DNA of 56,993 bases. Origin: Isotricha intestinalis. Its lineage: Eukaryota > Ciliophora > Litostomatea > Vestibuliferida > Isotrichidae. Under the pieces are notes generated by a model. That model worked only from the letters and a program-made list of their open reading frames with translations. It was not told the origin of the DNA and did no database searches. This document shows positions 8,226 through 18,457 of the stretch, piece by piece. The stretch spans positions 1 to 56,993 of the forward strand of contig JAJJLU010003542.1 of NCBI GenBank assembly GCA_023807065.1, written 5' to 3'. Every line of letters starts with the position of its first letter. The stretch's first letter is position 1. The position numbers and the translations under genes were made by a program.

Positions 8226-10913
8226 TTACTCAGTAACTGTAATATTACCAGATTTAATTATAGGATAATTTAATTTTTTTTTTTTTTGAAGTGATGAAGT
8301 ATGATTACCATTATTTGCTTCTTCTTTATTTTCTCTATTAACTCCTCTATTTGTAAGCGAAGTTGTAAAATTATTATTATTTATACTATTATCTGAAGAA
8401 ACATAATTAACAAATCTATTTTTTTTACAATACTCTCTTTTAGGTATAAAATTTGAAACAATAGGAGAATAAATTTTCATATTTAATTTCTTCTGAAATT
8501 CATTTTGTATAGTATCAAAATCTTTATAATTTTCAATCCCTGATTTTTTATGAAATAATTCTAAATTAATTTTATGTAAATCAAACATAGTTCTAAAAGA
8601 GTTATTTTTTTTATCTGTATTACCTGATTTATAACCAAAGAAATTTTTTTGAATTTTTATTATTTTTTTTTCTATTTCAACATCAGGATGTTTATTATAT
8701 TCATTTTCATCTATAAAAGTATCATCTAAAACTTGGATTTCTTCAAATTCATTTTTTTGTTTAGGAAAATGAATAGCTCTTTGAGCTCTTCCTCTTTTTA
8801 CTATGTTTTTAAAGACTTGACTCAATCCTATATTAAATTTCTTTTGTACTTTATTTCTATTATATTCTTGTAATAATTCACTTAAAACATTTTTAGTATT
8901 TTTTTTCCTATTTACTAACCTTATATCTATATTATATTTTGTTTTATTTTTTTTATCCCAATCATCATGTTTTACTAATTCACTTGTATAATTTGTTAAA
9001 TCTAAGAAAAATTTCATTTTTAATTTATCAAATAATAATCTTGTTTCTCTTATTCTTTTATTTTCTTTTTCATATATTTTTCTCTTTTTTTCATTTCTTT
9101 TTTTTTCTTTTAATGTTTCATATTCAAATTTATCTTTTTTTTTCACTTTATTCTTTTCATCGTTTCTTTTTCTTAAAGCTGTTAAATATCTTTCTAATAA
9201 AACTTCAATATCAATTCCTTGATCAAGCATATAATTTATTTCTTTTGAAATATTTTGTTTAAGTAATTCTTGTTTTTTTTGATTATTTGTTAATTTTTTA
9301 TTTTTATTTAAACTTTCTTTTAAACCAAATTGTCTTTCTTTTTCTTCTTCTTCAATTTCTTTTGTTAAAGAAGAAAAAACTATTATTTTCATTTTTTCAT
9401 TTCCTTCTTTTTCATTTTTTTCATTTTCATTTATTTTTTCTTCTGAATTTGATGCTTGAATTGCAATATCAATTATAAAGTTACAATAAATAAAAGTAAC
9501 TTTTCTAAAAAATTGCATTAAAATTTTTATAACATTTTTATAATCATTTAATGCAAAAGCCTTAGTTGAACTATATTTTCTTATTTCATTTATATTTTCA
9601 TTATTAGAAAATAAATTAAATATATTTTCTAATTCATTTTTAGAAATAGTTTTTTCTTTTATTTTTAAATAAAAAACTAAAGTTGATTTTATCATTTTTT
9701 CAAATTGATAATAATACCTTTCCATAAATCTTATAATTCCTTTTATTAAATTTTCTTTTTTATAAGCTTTTTCTATTGATAAAACATTACTTTCTTTTTC
9801 TCCATTTATTAACACTAATTTTTTTATTAATTGTGGATCATCATATATAATTCCTTCAGATTCTAATTTTTCTTTAATTAATTCTTGAATTGATTTCATT
9901 TCTTGTTGATCTTTACTTATTGTATGTTTTAAATTTGTTAAATCACTTAACATTCTATTTATTTTATTATATTTTGATTGAAAAACTAAATTTTGTTGCT
10001 TTACATGAACAAATACTTCTTCTAAACTATGTAATTTATGTATTTTTTGTATTAAATGTAATTTTAAAAAATTTGCTACTTTTTCTTTTATTAAAATTTT
10101 ATTATCTTGATAAATTTTATAATTTCTTCTTTTTTCAAAAGGTAAAATTTTTTGTCTTCGAATAATTTTTTTTTCTAATTTAATTAAATGTTCTTCAGTT
10201 TCTCTCATACTTTGTTTTAATTCATTAAGTGAAAATTCTTCTTTAGCTAAAGTATTTTTTTTTTTAGTTTCTTCTTTATCAAACATTGATTTAGATTTAA
10301 CATCAAAATTAGTCATAGTATTTAATAAATGTTCTTGAGTTTTTTCTTCGTTTTGAATTTTATTTTTTATAATAATATAATTATCATATTGTTTTTTTCT
10401 AGATAAACTTTCTTTATATTCTTTTTTTAAATCTTTTTTTAAAAGAATATTTTCATTTTGAAGTTCAGATTTAATATTTTGATACATATCTAAAGCTTGA
10501 GTATAAGTTTGAATTTGAATTTCTAATTCCATTCTTTTATTTTCTTGATTTTGTGCATTTTCATTATCAATTGGTTGAAAGTTTTTAATTAATATATCAT
10601 TTAATTGTGAAATTAATGAATTTAAAATTATTTGTTTTTTTTGAATTAATTCTTCATTTTTATTCATTTGTCTTTTATAACTTTCTATTTTATTTTGATA
10701 ATAATCTACTGCTTTATCTAAATTAGTATATCTTGCTTGTTCATCTACTAAATAATTCATTAATTCTAATTTTGTTTTTGAATATTTTTTATCATTTTTA
10801 ACTAAAAAATAAGATGATTTCTTCTTTTTTTCATTTTCACTTTTTACTTCTTCTTTCTTTTTTGATTTTTTTTTCTTTTTATGATTTAATTGTGTAATAA
10901 GAAGATTATTCAT
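8226..10913 (-). CDS. Large coiled-coil protein
   Basis: 895 residues, rich in Lys, Glu and Asn. Heptad-like segments cover about 50-260, 300-420 and 500-640. The N-terminus is very basic (KKKKKSKKK near residue 15) and the last 100 residues are Asn/Ser/Thr-rich. No enzymatic motif, transmembrane helix or signal peptide is seen. Length and composition resemble basal-body or axonemal structural coiled-coil proteins of ciliated protists, but no specific family is recognised. It is a single uninterrupted frame. Confidence 0.72.
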   Translation of the reverse strand: MNNLLITQLNHKKKKKSKKKEEVKSENEKKKKSSYFLVKNDKKYSKTKLELMNYLVDEQARYTNLDKAVDYYQNKIESYKRQMNKNEELIQKKQIILNSLISQLNDILIKNFQPIDNENAQNQENKRMELEIQIQTYTQALDMYQNIKSELQNENILLKKDLKKEYKESLSRKKQYDNYIIIKNKIQNEEKTQEHLLNTMTNFDVKSKSMFDKEETKKKNTLAKEEFSLNELKQSMRETEEHLIKLEKKIIRRQKILPFEKRRNYKIYQDNKILIKEKVANFLKLHLIQKIHKLHSLEEVFVHVKQQNLVFQSKYNKINRMLSDLTNLKHTISKDQQEMKSIQELIKEKLESEGIIYDDPQLIKKLVLINGEKESNVLSIEKAYKKENLIKGIIRFMERYYYQFEKMIKSTLVFYLKIKEKTISKNELENIFNLFSNNENINEIRKYSSTKAFALNDYKNVIKILMQFFRKVTFIYCNFIIDIAIQASNSEEKINENEKNEKEGNEKMKIIVFSSLTKEIEEEEKERQFGLKESLNKNKKLTNNQKKQELLKQNISKEINYMLDQGIDIEVLLERYLTALRKRNDEKNKVKKKDKFEYETLKEKKRNEKKRKIYEKENKRIRETRLLFDKLKMKFFLDLTNYTSELVKHDDWDKKNKTKYNIDIRLVNRKKNTKNVLSELLQEYNRNKVQKKFNIGLSQVFKNIVKRGRAQRAIHFPKQKNEFEEIQVLDDTFIDENEYNKHPDVEIEKKIIKIQKNFFGYKSGNTDKKNNSFRTMFDLHKINLELFHKKSGIENYKDFDTIQNEFQKKLNMKIYSPIVSNFIPKREYCKKNRFVNYVSSDNSINNNNFTTSLTNRGVNRENKEEANNGNHTSSLQKKKKLNYPIIKSGNITVTE

Positions 10914-11105
10914 TTTTAAGTTATTATTTTTATATTTATTGTTTATATATCGTAAATAATTAAATTTTATTATATTATATTTCTTAAAAACCTTTTTCCT
11001 ATATAAAATAAAAAATAATTTTTAAATTATTAATTTATTGACCTACTTAGTTAAAATTAATTTGAAAATAAAAATAAATCTATAAACTAAAATATTCACA
11101 AATGA

Positions 11106-12314
11106 TTAAAAAGAGTCATTTTTCATTTGTATATCATCAGTATTAACAGGAAATTGTAAGCCTTCAAAATCCATTTCATTTTGATTTATTAAATTATTTT
11201 CTTGATCTTCATTTAAATAAGGACTAAAATATTTATCCTTATTATTATCTTCCTTTATACAATCATCATCAAAATCAATTTGAAAAGTATTTTTTCTTTG
11301 ATCATTAGTTAAATTATTTGTTGAAATTTGTTCTGAATTTTTCCTCTTTTCAGAAGGGAAAAAATTCTTATAAACATTATTATCAATTCCAAATAAATTT
11401 CCATTATTTTTTTGAAATTCTAAATTATCAATATTTAAATAAGCACTATTAAATCTTTCTCTTTGATTATTATTATTATTATTTGCATAAAAATTACTAT
11501 TTGTACTTTTTTTCCTTACAAAATATTCTTTCATTTCTTCATAATAATTCCTCTTTTCTAAATTATTATTTTTTAATTTACCATTATCATAATTTAAATT
11601 ATGATTATTATTTAATTTTTCAATTGATTTCCTATGAGACATATCTTTTTTAATATTAAAAATTTTATTTTTCCCATTAAAGCTTTTTTTCTTTTGATAA
11701 CTAAGATTTTCATATTCAAAATTATTCTTTTCACTTTCTATATCAATTTCAATATCATTTTTACAACTTCCAATATTTTCATTAGAAAATTTACAATTAA
11801 TAACACTAATTAATCTTTCTTTTTGAATATTAGTTAACTCAATTTTTTTTCTTTTTTCATTAGAAATAATATCAATAACATAATTTAAAATAACTTCAAT
11901 ATCAATATTATTTTTATCATAATTATTTCCTTTATTTTCATCATTTGAATTTCTACTTAATTCATTAAGAGATTTTTTAATTCTTAAAAAAAATTTTTGA
12001 GCATGTGATCTAGCTTGAGTACTTGATCTAGTTTTAATAATTTTTTGAACTTTTTTCCATTCATTTCCATATTCTAAAATTCCTTCAATGAATTTTTGAT
12101 GTTCTTCTTCACTCCATCTTCCTGAATTTAAAGATGAATTTGAAGTTATATTATCATCTTCATTTGAAGGAAATTTTATTATGTGATTTGGACTCTCTAT
12201 TATTTGAATTTTCTTACTTTGTGGTGTTTGGTTTTGAGTTTCTGGAGATGAAGGAAATTGGGTTTTTTCCTTTATTGATGTTTGACTTGGAATAAGTGAA
12301 TATGTTGAAGACAT
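11106..12314 (-). CDS. Myb-like SHAQKYF-type transcription factor
   Basis: 402 residues. A single Myb/SANT repeat spans about 65-113 (GRWSEEEHQKFIEGI, EWKKVQ) and ends in ARSHAQKFF, the SHAQKYF signature of the plant-type one-repeat Myb class that binds GATA/TATC-like sites. The rest is Asn-rich and probably disordered; a short basic helix follows the domain. A paralogue with a closely similar DNA-binding helix lies at 54047-55090. Likely a nuclear DNA-binding regulator; its targets are unknown. An 18-nt T run lies just upstream of the start, at 12347-12364. Confidence 0.88.
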   Translation of the reverse strand: MSSTYSLIPSQTSIKEKTQFPSSPETQNQTPQSKKIQIIESPNHIIKFPSNEDDNITSNSSLNSGRWSEEEHQKFIEGILEYGNEWKKVQKIIKTRSSTQARSHAQKFFLRIKKSLNELSRNSNDENKGNNYDKNNIDIEVILNYVIDIISNEKRKKIELTNIQKERLISVINCKFSNENIGSCKNDIEIDIESEKNNFEYENLSYQKKKSFNGKNKIFNIKKDMSHRKSIEKLNNNHNLNYDNGKLKNNNLEKRNYYEEMKEYFVRKKSTNSNFYANNNNNNQRERFNSAYLNIDNLEFQKNNGNLFGIDNNVYKNFFPSEKRKNSEQISTNNLTNDQRKNTFQIDFDDDCIKEDNNKDKYFSPYLNEDQENNLINQNEMDFEGLQFPVNTDDIQMKNDSF

Positions 12315-12336
12315 TTTTTTTTTAATTTTTTTTTAT

Positions 12337-12368
<32 letters not shown>

Positions 12369-12642
12369 TTATTTTTTTGTTTAGGATTTTAATATAGATT
12401 TTTTAGTTTTTTAAAAAGTTTTTTTTTATATTATTTTTTAGAAACTAATATTTTTAAATAAAATAAAAAAAATAATCCTTAAACTAAAAGAAGTGTTTTA
12501 TTTGTATATCATATATTATAAATAATTATATTATTGATTTTTCTAATATCCATACATTAATTTAATTATTATTCTTATGATAATATAACTAAATTAATTT
12601 TACTAATATTGATATTCTTTGTCTTTTTAACTCCATTTTTTT
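12315..12642. other. Intergenic with poly-T tract
   Basis: 328 bp, A/T-rich, with an 18-nt T run at 12347-12364 directly upstream of the minus-strand Myb gene. It carries that gene's promoter and the 3' end of the small spliced membrane-protein gene. No coding signal is seen. Confidence 0.45.
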
Positions 12643-13043
12643 TTAATTCCTACTTACTTGGTCATTATCATTAAATTGGACTTTAACATTTTTTTTAGAG
12701 ATTTTTTTTGATGGTTTATATAAATTTCTATATAATTCCTCTCCTTTACTTCCATAAACTAACTTATAATCTATAATTTATTAAAAATAAAAAATTTACA
12801 ATTTTTAATAAATTTTTCCCTTTCAATTGGATCATTTCTATTAATTGTTGTATTAAATTTTGTTATTAAAAATATTTTTTTTTCTTCAGGACTCATTGCT
12901 TCAAATTTTATAAAATCATCATTTAATTGTTTCCTCTTTTTTTTTATATTAATTATTAAATTCATGATAAAAATTAAGAATATCGCCAAAATCAAAGTTT
13001 TAAATTCAAATATAATTCTAATAAAATTGCTTAAAAAAGACAT
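12643..13043 (-). CDS. Small single-span membrane protein, two exons with a 29-nt intron
   Basis: Two exons, 13043-12800 and 12770-12643, encode 123 residues. The intron (12771-12799) starts GTAAAT and ends TATAG on the minus strand. Retaining it gives an immediate TAG stop; removing it joins IKN to YYKLVYGSKGEELY in frame down to a TAA at 12643-12645. A hydrophobic helix lies at about 8-32, followed by KKKRK, so the N-terminus probably faces the lumen or outside and the rest the cytosol. The product is unknown. It is divergent from the coiled-coil gene across 69 bp. The splice model rests on frame restoration and AT-rich third codon positions in exon 2. Confidence 0.72.
12771..12799 (-). other. 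29-nt spliceosomal intron
   Basis: GT-AG intron, A/T only apart from the splice dinucleotides, and not a multiple of three. Retention creates an in-frame stop at its last three bases. Its size matches the 28-nt intron at 50314-50341. Confidence 0.7.
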
Positions 13044-13112
13044 TTTTTATTTACAATTCTTTTATCATTATAAAATTTTTAAAAAATAATAAACCAATTA
13101 ATATTAATTTAA
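13044..13112. promoter_or_regulatory. 69-bp divergent promoter region
   Basis: The start codons at 13043 (minus) and 13113 (plus) point away from each other, so this gap must carry elements for both genes. It is A/T-rich with no recognisable motif. Confidence 0.4.
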
Positions 13113-13670
13113 ATGAAAAAAGAAATCAATCAAAACCAAAAAAAAAGAATAGACAAAATATACCTTAAACAAATTCAAAAAGAAATAGATGATTTAGAAA
13201 AGCAATTATTTTCATATGATGATACCATAAATATTCATAAGCAAGATAAATTGATTTTTAATAAGAACTTAGATATACCTTATAATATTAATTACAATGA
13301 AAAAAAAAATTCAGAAGAAGAAAATATTGAAATAACTCATTCAGACACAGAAGCAGAAAAAGATGAATTATATAATATAATTTTAAGAGAAAGAAAAGAA
13401 TATAATGAATTAGATAAAGTTAGAAAAGCACAAAATGAAAAATATAAACAAAGTGAAAATAAATGTAAATTACTTGAAAAGCATAATTACAATTTACAAA
13501 ATAATATGGAAATTTTACAAAAAGAAAAAATCGAACAAGAAAAAAAAATTATTGAATTACAAAAAGAAATTGATAAATTAAGAAAAGAAAAAAGTAGGGA
13601 AATACAATATAAAAATGAAAAATTAACAGAAACATTTAATCAAAATTATAACAATATGAATTATATATAA
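13113..13670 (+). CDS. Short coiled-coil protein
   Basis: 185 residues, Lys/Glu/Asn-rich. A helix-forming segment at about 18-34 (QIQKEIDDLEKQL) and a long continuous coiled coil at about 85-165 are visible. There is no catalytic motif, signal or membrane helix. It is divergent from the small membrane protein and convergent with the MORN gene, whose stop lies only 40 bp downstream. No family is recognised; a structural or adaptor role is likely. Confidence 0.65.
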   Translation: MKKEINQNQKKRIDKIYLKQIQKEIDDLEKQLFSYDDTINIHKQDKLIFNKNLDIPYNINYNEKKNSEEENIEITHSDTEAEKDELYNIILRERKEYNELDKVRKAQNEKYKQSENKCKLLEKHNYNLQNNMEILQKEKIEQEKKIIELQKEIDKLRKEKSREIQYKNEKLTETFNQNYNNMNYI

Positions 13671-13710
13671 TATTATTTTTTTTTTAATAAAGAAAAGAAA
13701 TAAAATATAT

Positions 13711-14937
13711 TTAATTAATATTAACTCTATATTCTTTATTATTTATTTTTAAAATTCCTTCTCCTTTAGGTTTATTATTAAAAAAATTTCCTTCAAAATA
13801 ATCTCCATTTTCATAAATTAATTTTCCTTTTCCTTCAATTTGAAAATCTTTAATTTCTCCTTCATAAATAATCGAATCAAAAAAACATTTTCCATCTTTA
13901 GGTTTATTATCTTCAAAGTTACCTTCAAAATTTAATGTATTCATATCATAAATTTTTCCTTTAATTAACTTACCATTTTCCCACTTTCCAACACATTTAA
14001 TTTTCATTTCTGGTTTATAAGATTCTCTTATTATATATTCTCCTTCATTATAATTTATTTTATCTACTAATAATGAACCAATGTATAAATCATTATTTTC
14101 ATATAAAATATTTACTTTTGTTTCATTTGATATTTTTTCTTCTGATATATTCTGTTGATATGATATAATTATTTTTTTTTCTGTTATTAATTTAAATAAG
14201 CATTTTATTTTTGTTGAATTTAAAGCATAAAAGTATTTATCTTTTTTAAAGTAAAAATTTGAATAACCAAATATTTCATTGTTAATTACTTTTATATAAA
14301 ATTGTGTTAAATCAATGTTAGGAGATGAAAAAATAAAATTGTTAGTTTTTATAAAAACAGAATAATCATTATTAGAAGTATTAATTAATTCAATTCCATT
14401 AAAAATTCCATTATTCTCTTTTACAATTTTAAAATTATTTTTATTTATATCTTCAATAATTAATCCTTCAAAACCATTTTCAAAATTTCCAATTTTTAAT
14501 ATTTGTTTATTTAAAAGAATTGTTCCATCAATAAATTTATTATTTGAAAAATTCCCTAACATAGATATTTCTTTTTGCTCAGATAATTTTTCACTAAAAA
14601 AGCCAATTCCTTCTTTTTTTCCTTTTTTAGTTAATGTTCCTATATATCCTTTTATTTTTTCTTTTCCAGGAAGATTATTTCTAATAAATTCCTTATAATA
14701 ACTTTGAATTGAATCATTTGATATATTTTTTTTTTTGATTACATCAATAATTGTTTTTAAATAGTTAGAAAAATCATTAATAGGAATATTTTTAATTTGC
14801 TCAATTGTATTTTGATAAGTTAAATTACTAAAATCAAAATCATATTCAGGATTAAATAAATTAATTAAAATTTCAAAAGCATTATTCAATTCATTCTCTT
14901 TATATTTAAAATAAAAACCCAAAGGTGAAATTTTCAT
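13711..14937 (-). CDS. MORN-repeat protein
   Basis: 408 residues. MORN repeats are clearest at the C-terminus (residues about 330-400: FEGNFEDNKPKDGKCFF, YEGEIKDFQIEGKGKLIY, YFEGNFFNNKPKGEGIL), with degenerate copies around 110-165. The first 100 residues form a helical, non-repeat domain. MORN proteins of ciliates and apicomplexans organise membrane-cytoskeleton contacts at the cortex or basal bodies; some bind phospholipid. No kinase or SET domain is attached. The specific partner is unknown. Confidence 0.8.
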   Translation of the reverse strand: MKISPLGFYFKYKENELNNAFEILINLFNPEYDFDFSNLTYQNTIEQIKNIPINDFSNYLKTIIDVIKKKNISNDSIQSYYKEFIRNNLPGKEKIKGYIGTLTKKGKKEGIGFFSEKLSEQKEISMLGNFSNNKFIDGTILLNKQILKIGNFENGFEGLIIEDINKNNFKIVKENNGIFNGIELINTSNNDYSVFIKTNNFIFSSPNIDLTQFYIKVINNEIFGYSNFYFKKDKYFYALNSTKIKCLFKLITEKKIIISYQQNISEEKISNETKVNILYENNDLYIGSLLVDKINYNEGEYIIRESYKPEMKIKCVGKWENGKLIKGKIYDMNTLNFEGNFEDNKPKDGKCFFDSIIYEGEIKDFQIEGKGKLIYENGDYFEGNFFNNKPKGEGILKINNKEYRVNIN

Positions 14938-15018
14938 TATTTTAAATAACTTTTAATTTAAAAAAATAAATAAAAAAATTAAAAAAAAAAATTTAAAAAA
15001 TTTTCAAAAAAATAATAA

Positions 15019-15918
15019 TTATTCAATAATAAACTCTCCACAACTTTTAACATAAACTCTAGAAATAGGTCTTTGTAAATCAGTATCAACATTTCCAATT
15101 CTTTTAATAGTATCATAACCTTGAATAACTCTTCCAAAAGCAACAAATTTTCCATCAAAACTTTTCAAAGGACATAAGGTAATATAAAATTGAGATTCAT
15201 TAGTATGTTTTCTATTTCCTTTTTTAACCATTCCTAAAATACCAAAAGAATCATGTTTAATATTATAATTTTCATCATTGAAATCAAAACCATATTTTGA
15301 TTTAGGACCTTCAACTCTTATATCACCTCCTTGAATAAATGAATTCTTAGAAACTCTATGAATTATTGTATTTTCATATGTAACTTTTTGTCCTTTATTA
15401 TTTGAAAATCCAATACATGTTTCAAAAAAATTTTCTGATGTTAAAGGACAATCTCTGTTAAATAATTCAAATACTACTTTTTCATATTTTTCTTCTTTTT
15501 CATCATCAGTTGCAAAATCCATATAAACATATTTATTTCCATTTGATGAAAGGAAATTTTTTAAATTTTGCTTTGTTTCTTCATTAAAATCTACCGTTTG
15601 TCTCATATCATGATAATTATAATTTTGAACTAAAAATGTTTGGAATTCTTCTAAAGAACCTATTATTTTTTTACATTTATTTTCTTCATTTTGTAAATAT
15701 ATTATTGGAGAATAAGTATAATTTACAAAAGATAAGTTTTCTTTCATTAATTCATCTCTACATAAATCAAATTGAGTTTCAAAACATGTTATAAATTCAA
15801 CTTTTTGAAATGATGGAGTGTTTGATATTAAATCTGATATTAAGGCTTTTGAATGTGTTAAACGAGGACAATCGTATCTTCCTAATATGTATATTGTCAT
15901 TGATTTATCGGTACTCAT
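15019..15918 (-). CDS. PPIL6-like cyclophilin with thioredoxin-fold-like N-terminus
   Basis: 299 residues. The C-terminal cyclophilin domain (about 129-298) keeps the active-site region IIHRVSKNSFIQGGD (catalytic Arg 188, Gln 196), QFYI (243-246) and FDGKFVAFGRV. The Trp that usually contacts the ligand is Phe 254, which in other cyclophilins lowers cyclosporin binding. The first 105 residues begin TIYILGRYDCPRLTHSKAL and look like a glutaredoxin/thioredoxin fold with a single Cys 17. This order matches PPIL6, related to the radial-spoke cyclophilin of flagella. Expected reaction: cis-trans isomerisation of prolyl bonds; a ciliary site is inferred. Confidence 0.85.
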   Translation of the reverse strand: MSTDKSMTIYILGRYDCPRLTHSKALISDLISNTPSFQKVEFITCFETQFDLCRDELMKENLSFVNYTYSPIIYLQNEENKCKKIIGSLEEFQTFLVQNYNYHDMRQTVDFNEETKQNLKNFLSSNGNKYVYMDFATDDEKEEKYEKVVFELFNRDCPLTSENFFETCIGFSNNKGQKVTYENTIIHRVSKNSFIQGGDIRVEGPKSKYGFDFNDENYNIKHDSFGILGMVKKGNRKHTNESQFYITLCPLKSFDGKFVAFGRVIQGYDTIKRIGNVDTDLQRPISRVYVKSCGEFIIE

Positions 15919-16423
15919 TTTTCAGAGAAGTTATTGATTTAATTATTATTTTATTTTGTTTTAATTTTTTTATTTATTTATTTTAATAGGTTTTTATTAT
16001 TCAAATGGATTTATTTGTTTATTTATTTTTAATTATATTGCTTTTATTATTTTAAAAATTTGTTTTACTTAATTTTGAATAATTAAACAACAATTATACA
16101 AATATAAATAAAAAATATTTTTAAATTCAAAATCTAAAATAAATTGAATTTAATTGTTATTATCGATAAGAACACAATAGATAACATTCATATATAAATT
16201 TAATTTAAATTTGAATAAAATTATTATTTTTAATATCTTAAAATAATTTTTTTAATACTTTAAAATTGAGATTGGCTCTTAATCTTAAATATTATCAAAT
16301 AAATAATTTTCAATAAACACAAAAAATAAACATAATTATTTATAAAAAATTTAGTATTAATTGTTTTAATTTTTACTTATTTATATTTTATTTATTATTA
16401 CAATATAAATTTCAATAAAAAGA
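15919..16423. other. Intergenic, no gene seen
   Basis: 505 bp of A/T-rich DNA between two minus-strand genes. No frame with AT-rich third positions, no RNA gene and no repeat is visible. Confidence 0.5.
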
Positions 16424-18457
16424 TTATAGTTCACTTTGACTTTTAGCATGAAAATGTTTTTTGCAATTTAAAATAATTCTTTGATTTTTTAAAAAATTCG
16501 GAGGCACTTTTTTTTTTAATATTTCTAACCTAATATTTTTTTTAAATTTATTATTCTCCATTTTTTCTTTATCAACAATAATATAATCTAATATATTAAT
16601 TTTTTTCTTTTTTCTAAAATTTTCTTCATAGACTCTAGAAGAAATTAAATGAGAAATTTTATCTTCTTTACTTAAATATTTTTTTTTTAAATAATTATTA
16701 TCTTCTTCTTCAATTGATTGAGAAGTACTTTTATAATTTTTTTTATATTTAGATGTGTTAAATTCTGTTTTCGTTTTTTTAATAAAGAATCTCATATTAT
16801 TACTATTTTGAGGAGAAAAATTTATATAAGGTAAATATTCCTGAGTAATATTTCTTTTTTGATATTTTTTTTTCATTTCATCTTTTTTCTTTTTATATTC
16901 ACTTAAATTAAAACTCTTTAAATAACAATTTTTTAAATTAAATTTAGAATACTTTTTTTCTAAATTAGGATTTAAACAATCAAATGAATATTTAACATTT
17001 TTTGATTCTTTACTATTATCATGAATAACTTTACTTTCTTCATTATTTCTAAATTCTCCAAATAAAGAATTCATATAAGTTTTTTTAATTGTATTCAATC
17101 TATCAATCATTAAATTTGTTTTATTCTTATTTAAATTATCCCAATTTACTTTTATTTGTTTAAAAGTTGACATAATATTTTCCATGATTTCAATATTAAT
17201 TGAAAAATAAGAAACTATTTTACTTTCACATATTCCAGAACAAAAATAAGTGTTATTATATAATAAATCATTAGTTCCTAAAATTTCTCCATTTTTTATA
17301 TATGTTATTATTATATTTTCAGATCTTCCTATATTTTCCATTTCACTTTTCTTTAATGAAACTTTTGATAAATTTGATATATATTCATTTATTTTTTTAT
17401 ATGTTATATTCGGAGATACTATTTTTATTTCTCCTTCTTCAATAAAAAATATTTCATTCCTTATATTTCCTTTTTTAAAAATAAATTCATCTTTTTCTAA
17501 TTTTTTATGAATAAAGAAATTCCAATAATTATTTGTGAAATAAGGAATATTTAATGGTTCAAATAAAGGATAATTTAGGATAAAATTAATATTTTTTTTT
17601 TTAATTTTATCTTGAATATCACTTATAGAATTTTTAAAATTATGAGAACTTAAAATTCCAAAGATAGAATTCTCTTTAATAAAAATAGAAGCAGTTCTTT
17701 GTTGGTCTTCATTTAATAAAGCAATTTCTCCAAATGAATTTCCTTTATTTAATTCAGTAACTTTATAATAACCCATAATCCTTAAATTGAAAATATCTTC
17801 ATTTTCATCTTCTATTATATTTTGAGAATTAATATTAGAAATATATTCATCAATATTAATATCTATTCTTCTTCCTTGTTTTAACTCTTCTATATCTATT
17901 TTGACAGTATCATAATCTAATTGAGGAAAAAAAGAATTATTTAATAATAAGGTTTTTTCAAATAAATATTCTTCATTATAATTATATAATAATTTTAAAT
18001 GAAATAAATATTGTCTTTCTGACATTTTAATATTATAAACTTTTGGAACAAGAACATAAACAGAACCTGATAATATTATATAAAAAATACTTCCTATTTC
18101 ACCGACTTTTATTAAAAAAGTATTTTCAAAATATTCTTCACATTTCATATTTGAGGCTATGTTATTTAATAAAGAATTAATATCATAATCTTCTGTTATA
18201 CCTGAATAAAGTAAGTTCATAAAATTTTTTAAAAGTTTTAAATATTTTGTTATTATAAAAATGTCATCTGAGTTTTTTTCATATTTTGATAATGCTTGTT
18301 TTAATAAAGTAAATGTTTCATCTCTGTTAAATAAATTGTGAATAAATATATTATCGTTTTCATTTGTTTTTATTAAATCTGATAAAGATTTTATATGTTT
18401 ATCATCTAAACCTGAAGTAACGATACTTATTCTTCTGAAGTTTTTTTTATTTTTCAT
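16424..18457 (-). CDS. Protein with two cyclic-nucleotide-binding domains
   Basis: 677 residues. CNB domain 1 spans about 110-280: FLIKVGEIGSIFYIILSGSV, then the phosphate-binding cassette GNSFGEIALL (240-248) with Arg at RTASI (about 254). About 90 residues are inserted between the beta strands and the cassette. CNB domain 2 (about 300-430) has FIFKKG, FFIEEGEIKI and a divergent cassette (NGEILGTNDLL) lacking the Arg, so it probably no longer binds nucleotide. The C-terminal 200 residues are basic and Lys-rich. There is no kinase or channel domain. Likely a cAMP/cGMP sensor without catalytic activity, perhaps cytoskeletal. Confidence 0.82.
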   Translation of the reverse strand: MKNKKNFRRISIVTSGLDDKHIKSLSDLIKTNENDNIFIHNLFNRDETFTLLKQALSKYEKNSDDIFIITKYLKLLKNFMNLLYSGITEDYDINSLLNNIASNMKCEEYFENTFLIKVGEIGSIFYIILSGSVYVLVPKVYNIKMSERQYLFHLKLLYNYNEEYLFEKTLLLNNSFFPQLDYDTVKIDIEELKQGRRIDINIDEYISNINSQNIIEDENEDIFNLRIMGYYKVTELNKGNSFGEIALLNEDQQRTASIFIKENSIFGILSSHNFKNSISDIQDKIKKKNINFILNYPLFEPLNIPYFTNNYWNFFIHKKLEKDEFIFKKGNIRNEIFFIEEGEIKIVSPNITYKKINEYISNLSKVSLKKSEMENIGRSENIIITYIKNGEILGTNDLLYNNTYFCSGICESKIVSYFSINIEIMENIMSTFKQIKVNWDNLNKNKTNLMIDRLNTIKKTYMNSLFGEFRNNEESKVIHDNSKESKNVKYSFDCLNPNLEKKYSKFNLKNCYLKSFNLSEYKKKKDEMKKKYQKRNITQEYLPYINFSPQNSNNMRFFIKKTKTEFNTSKYKKNYKSTSQSIEEEDNNYLKKKYLSKEDKISHLISSRVYEENFRKKKKINILDYIIVDKEKMENNKFKKNIRLEILKKKVPPNFLKNQRIILNCKKHFHAKSQSEL

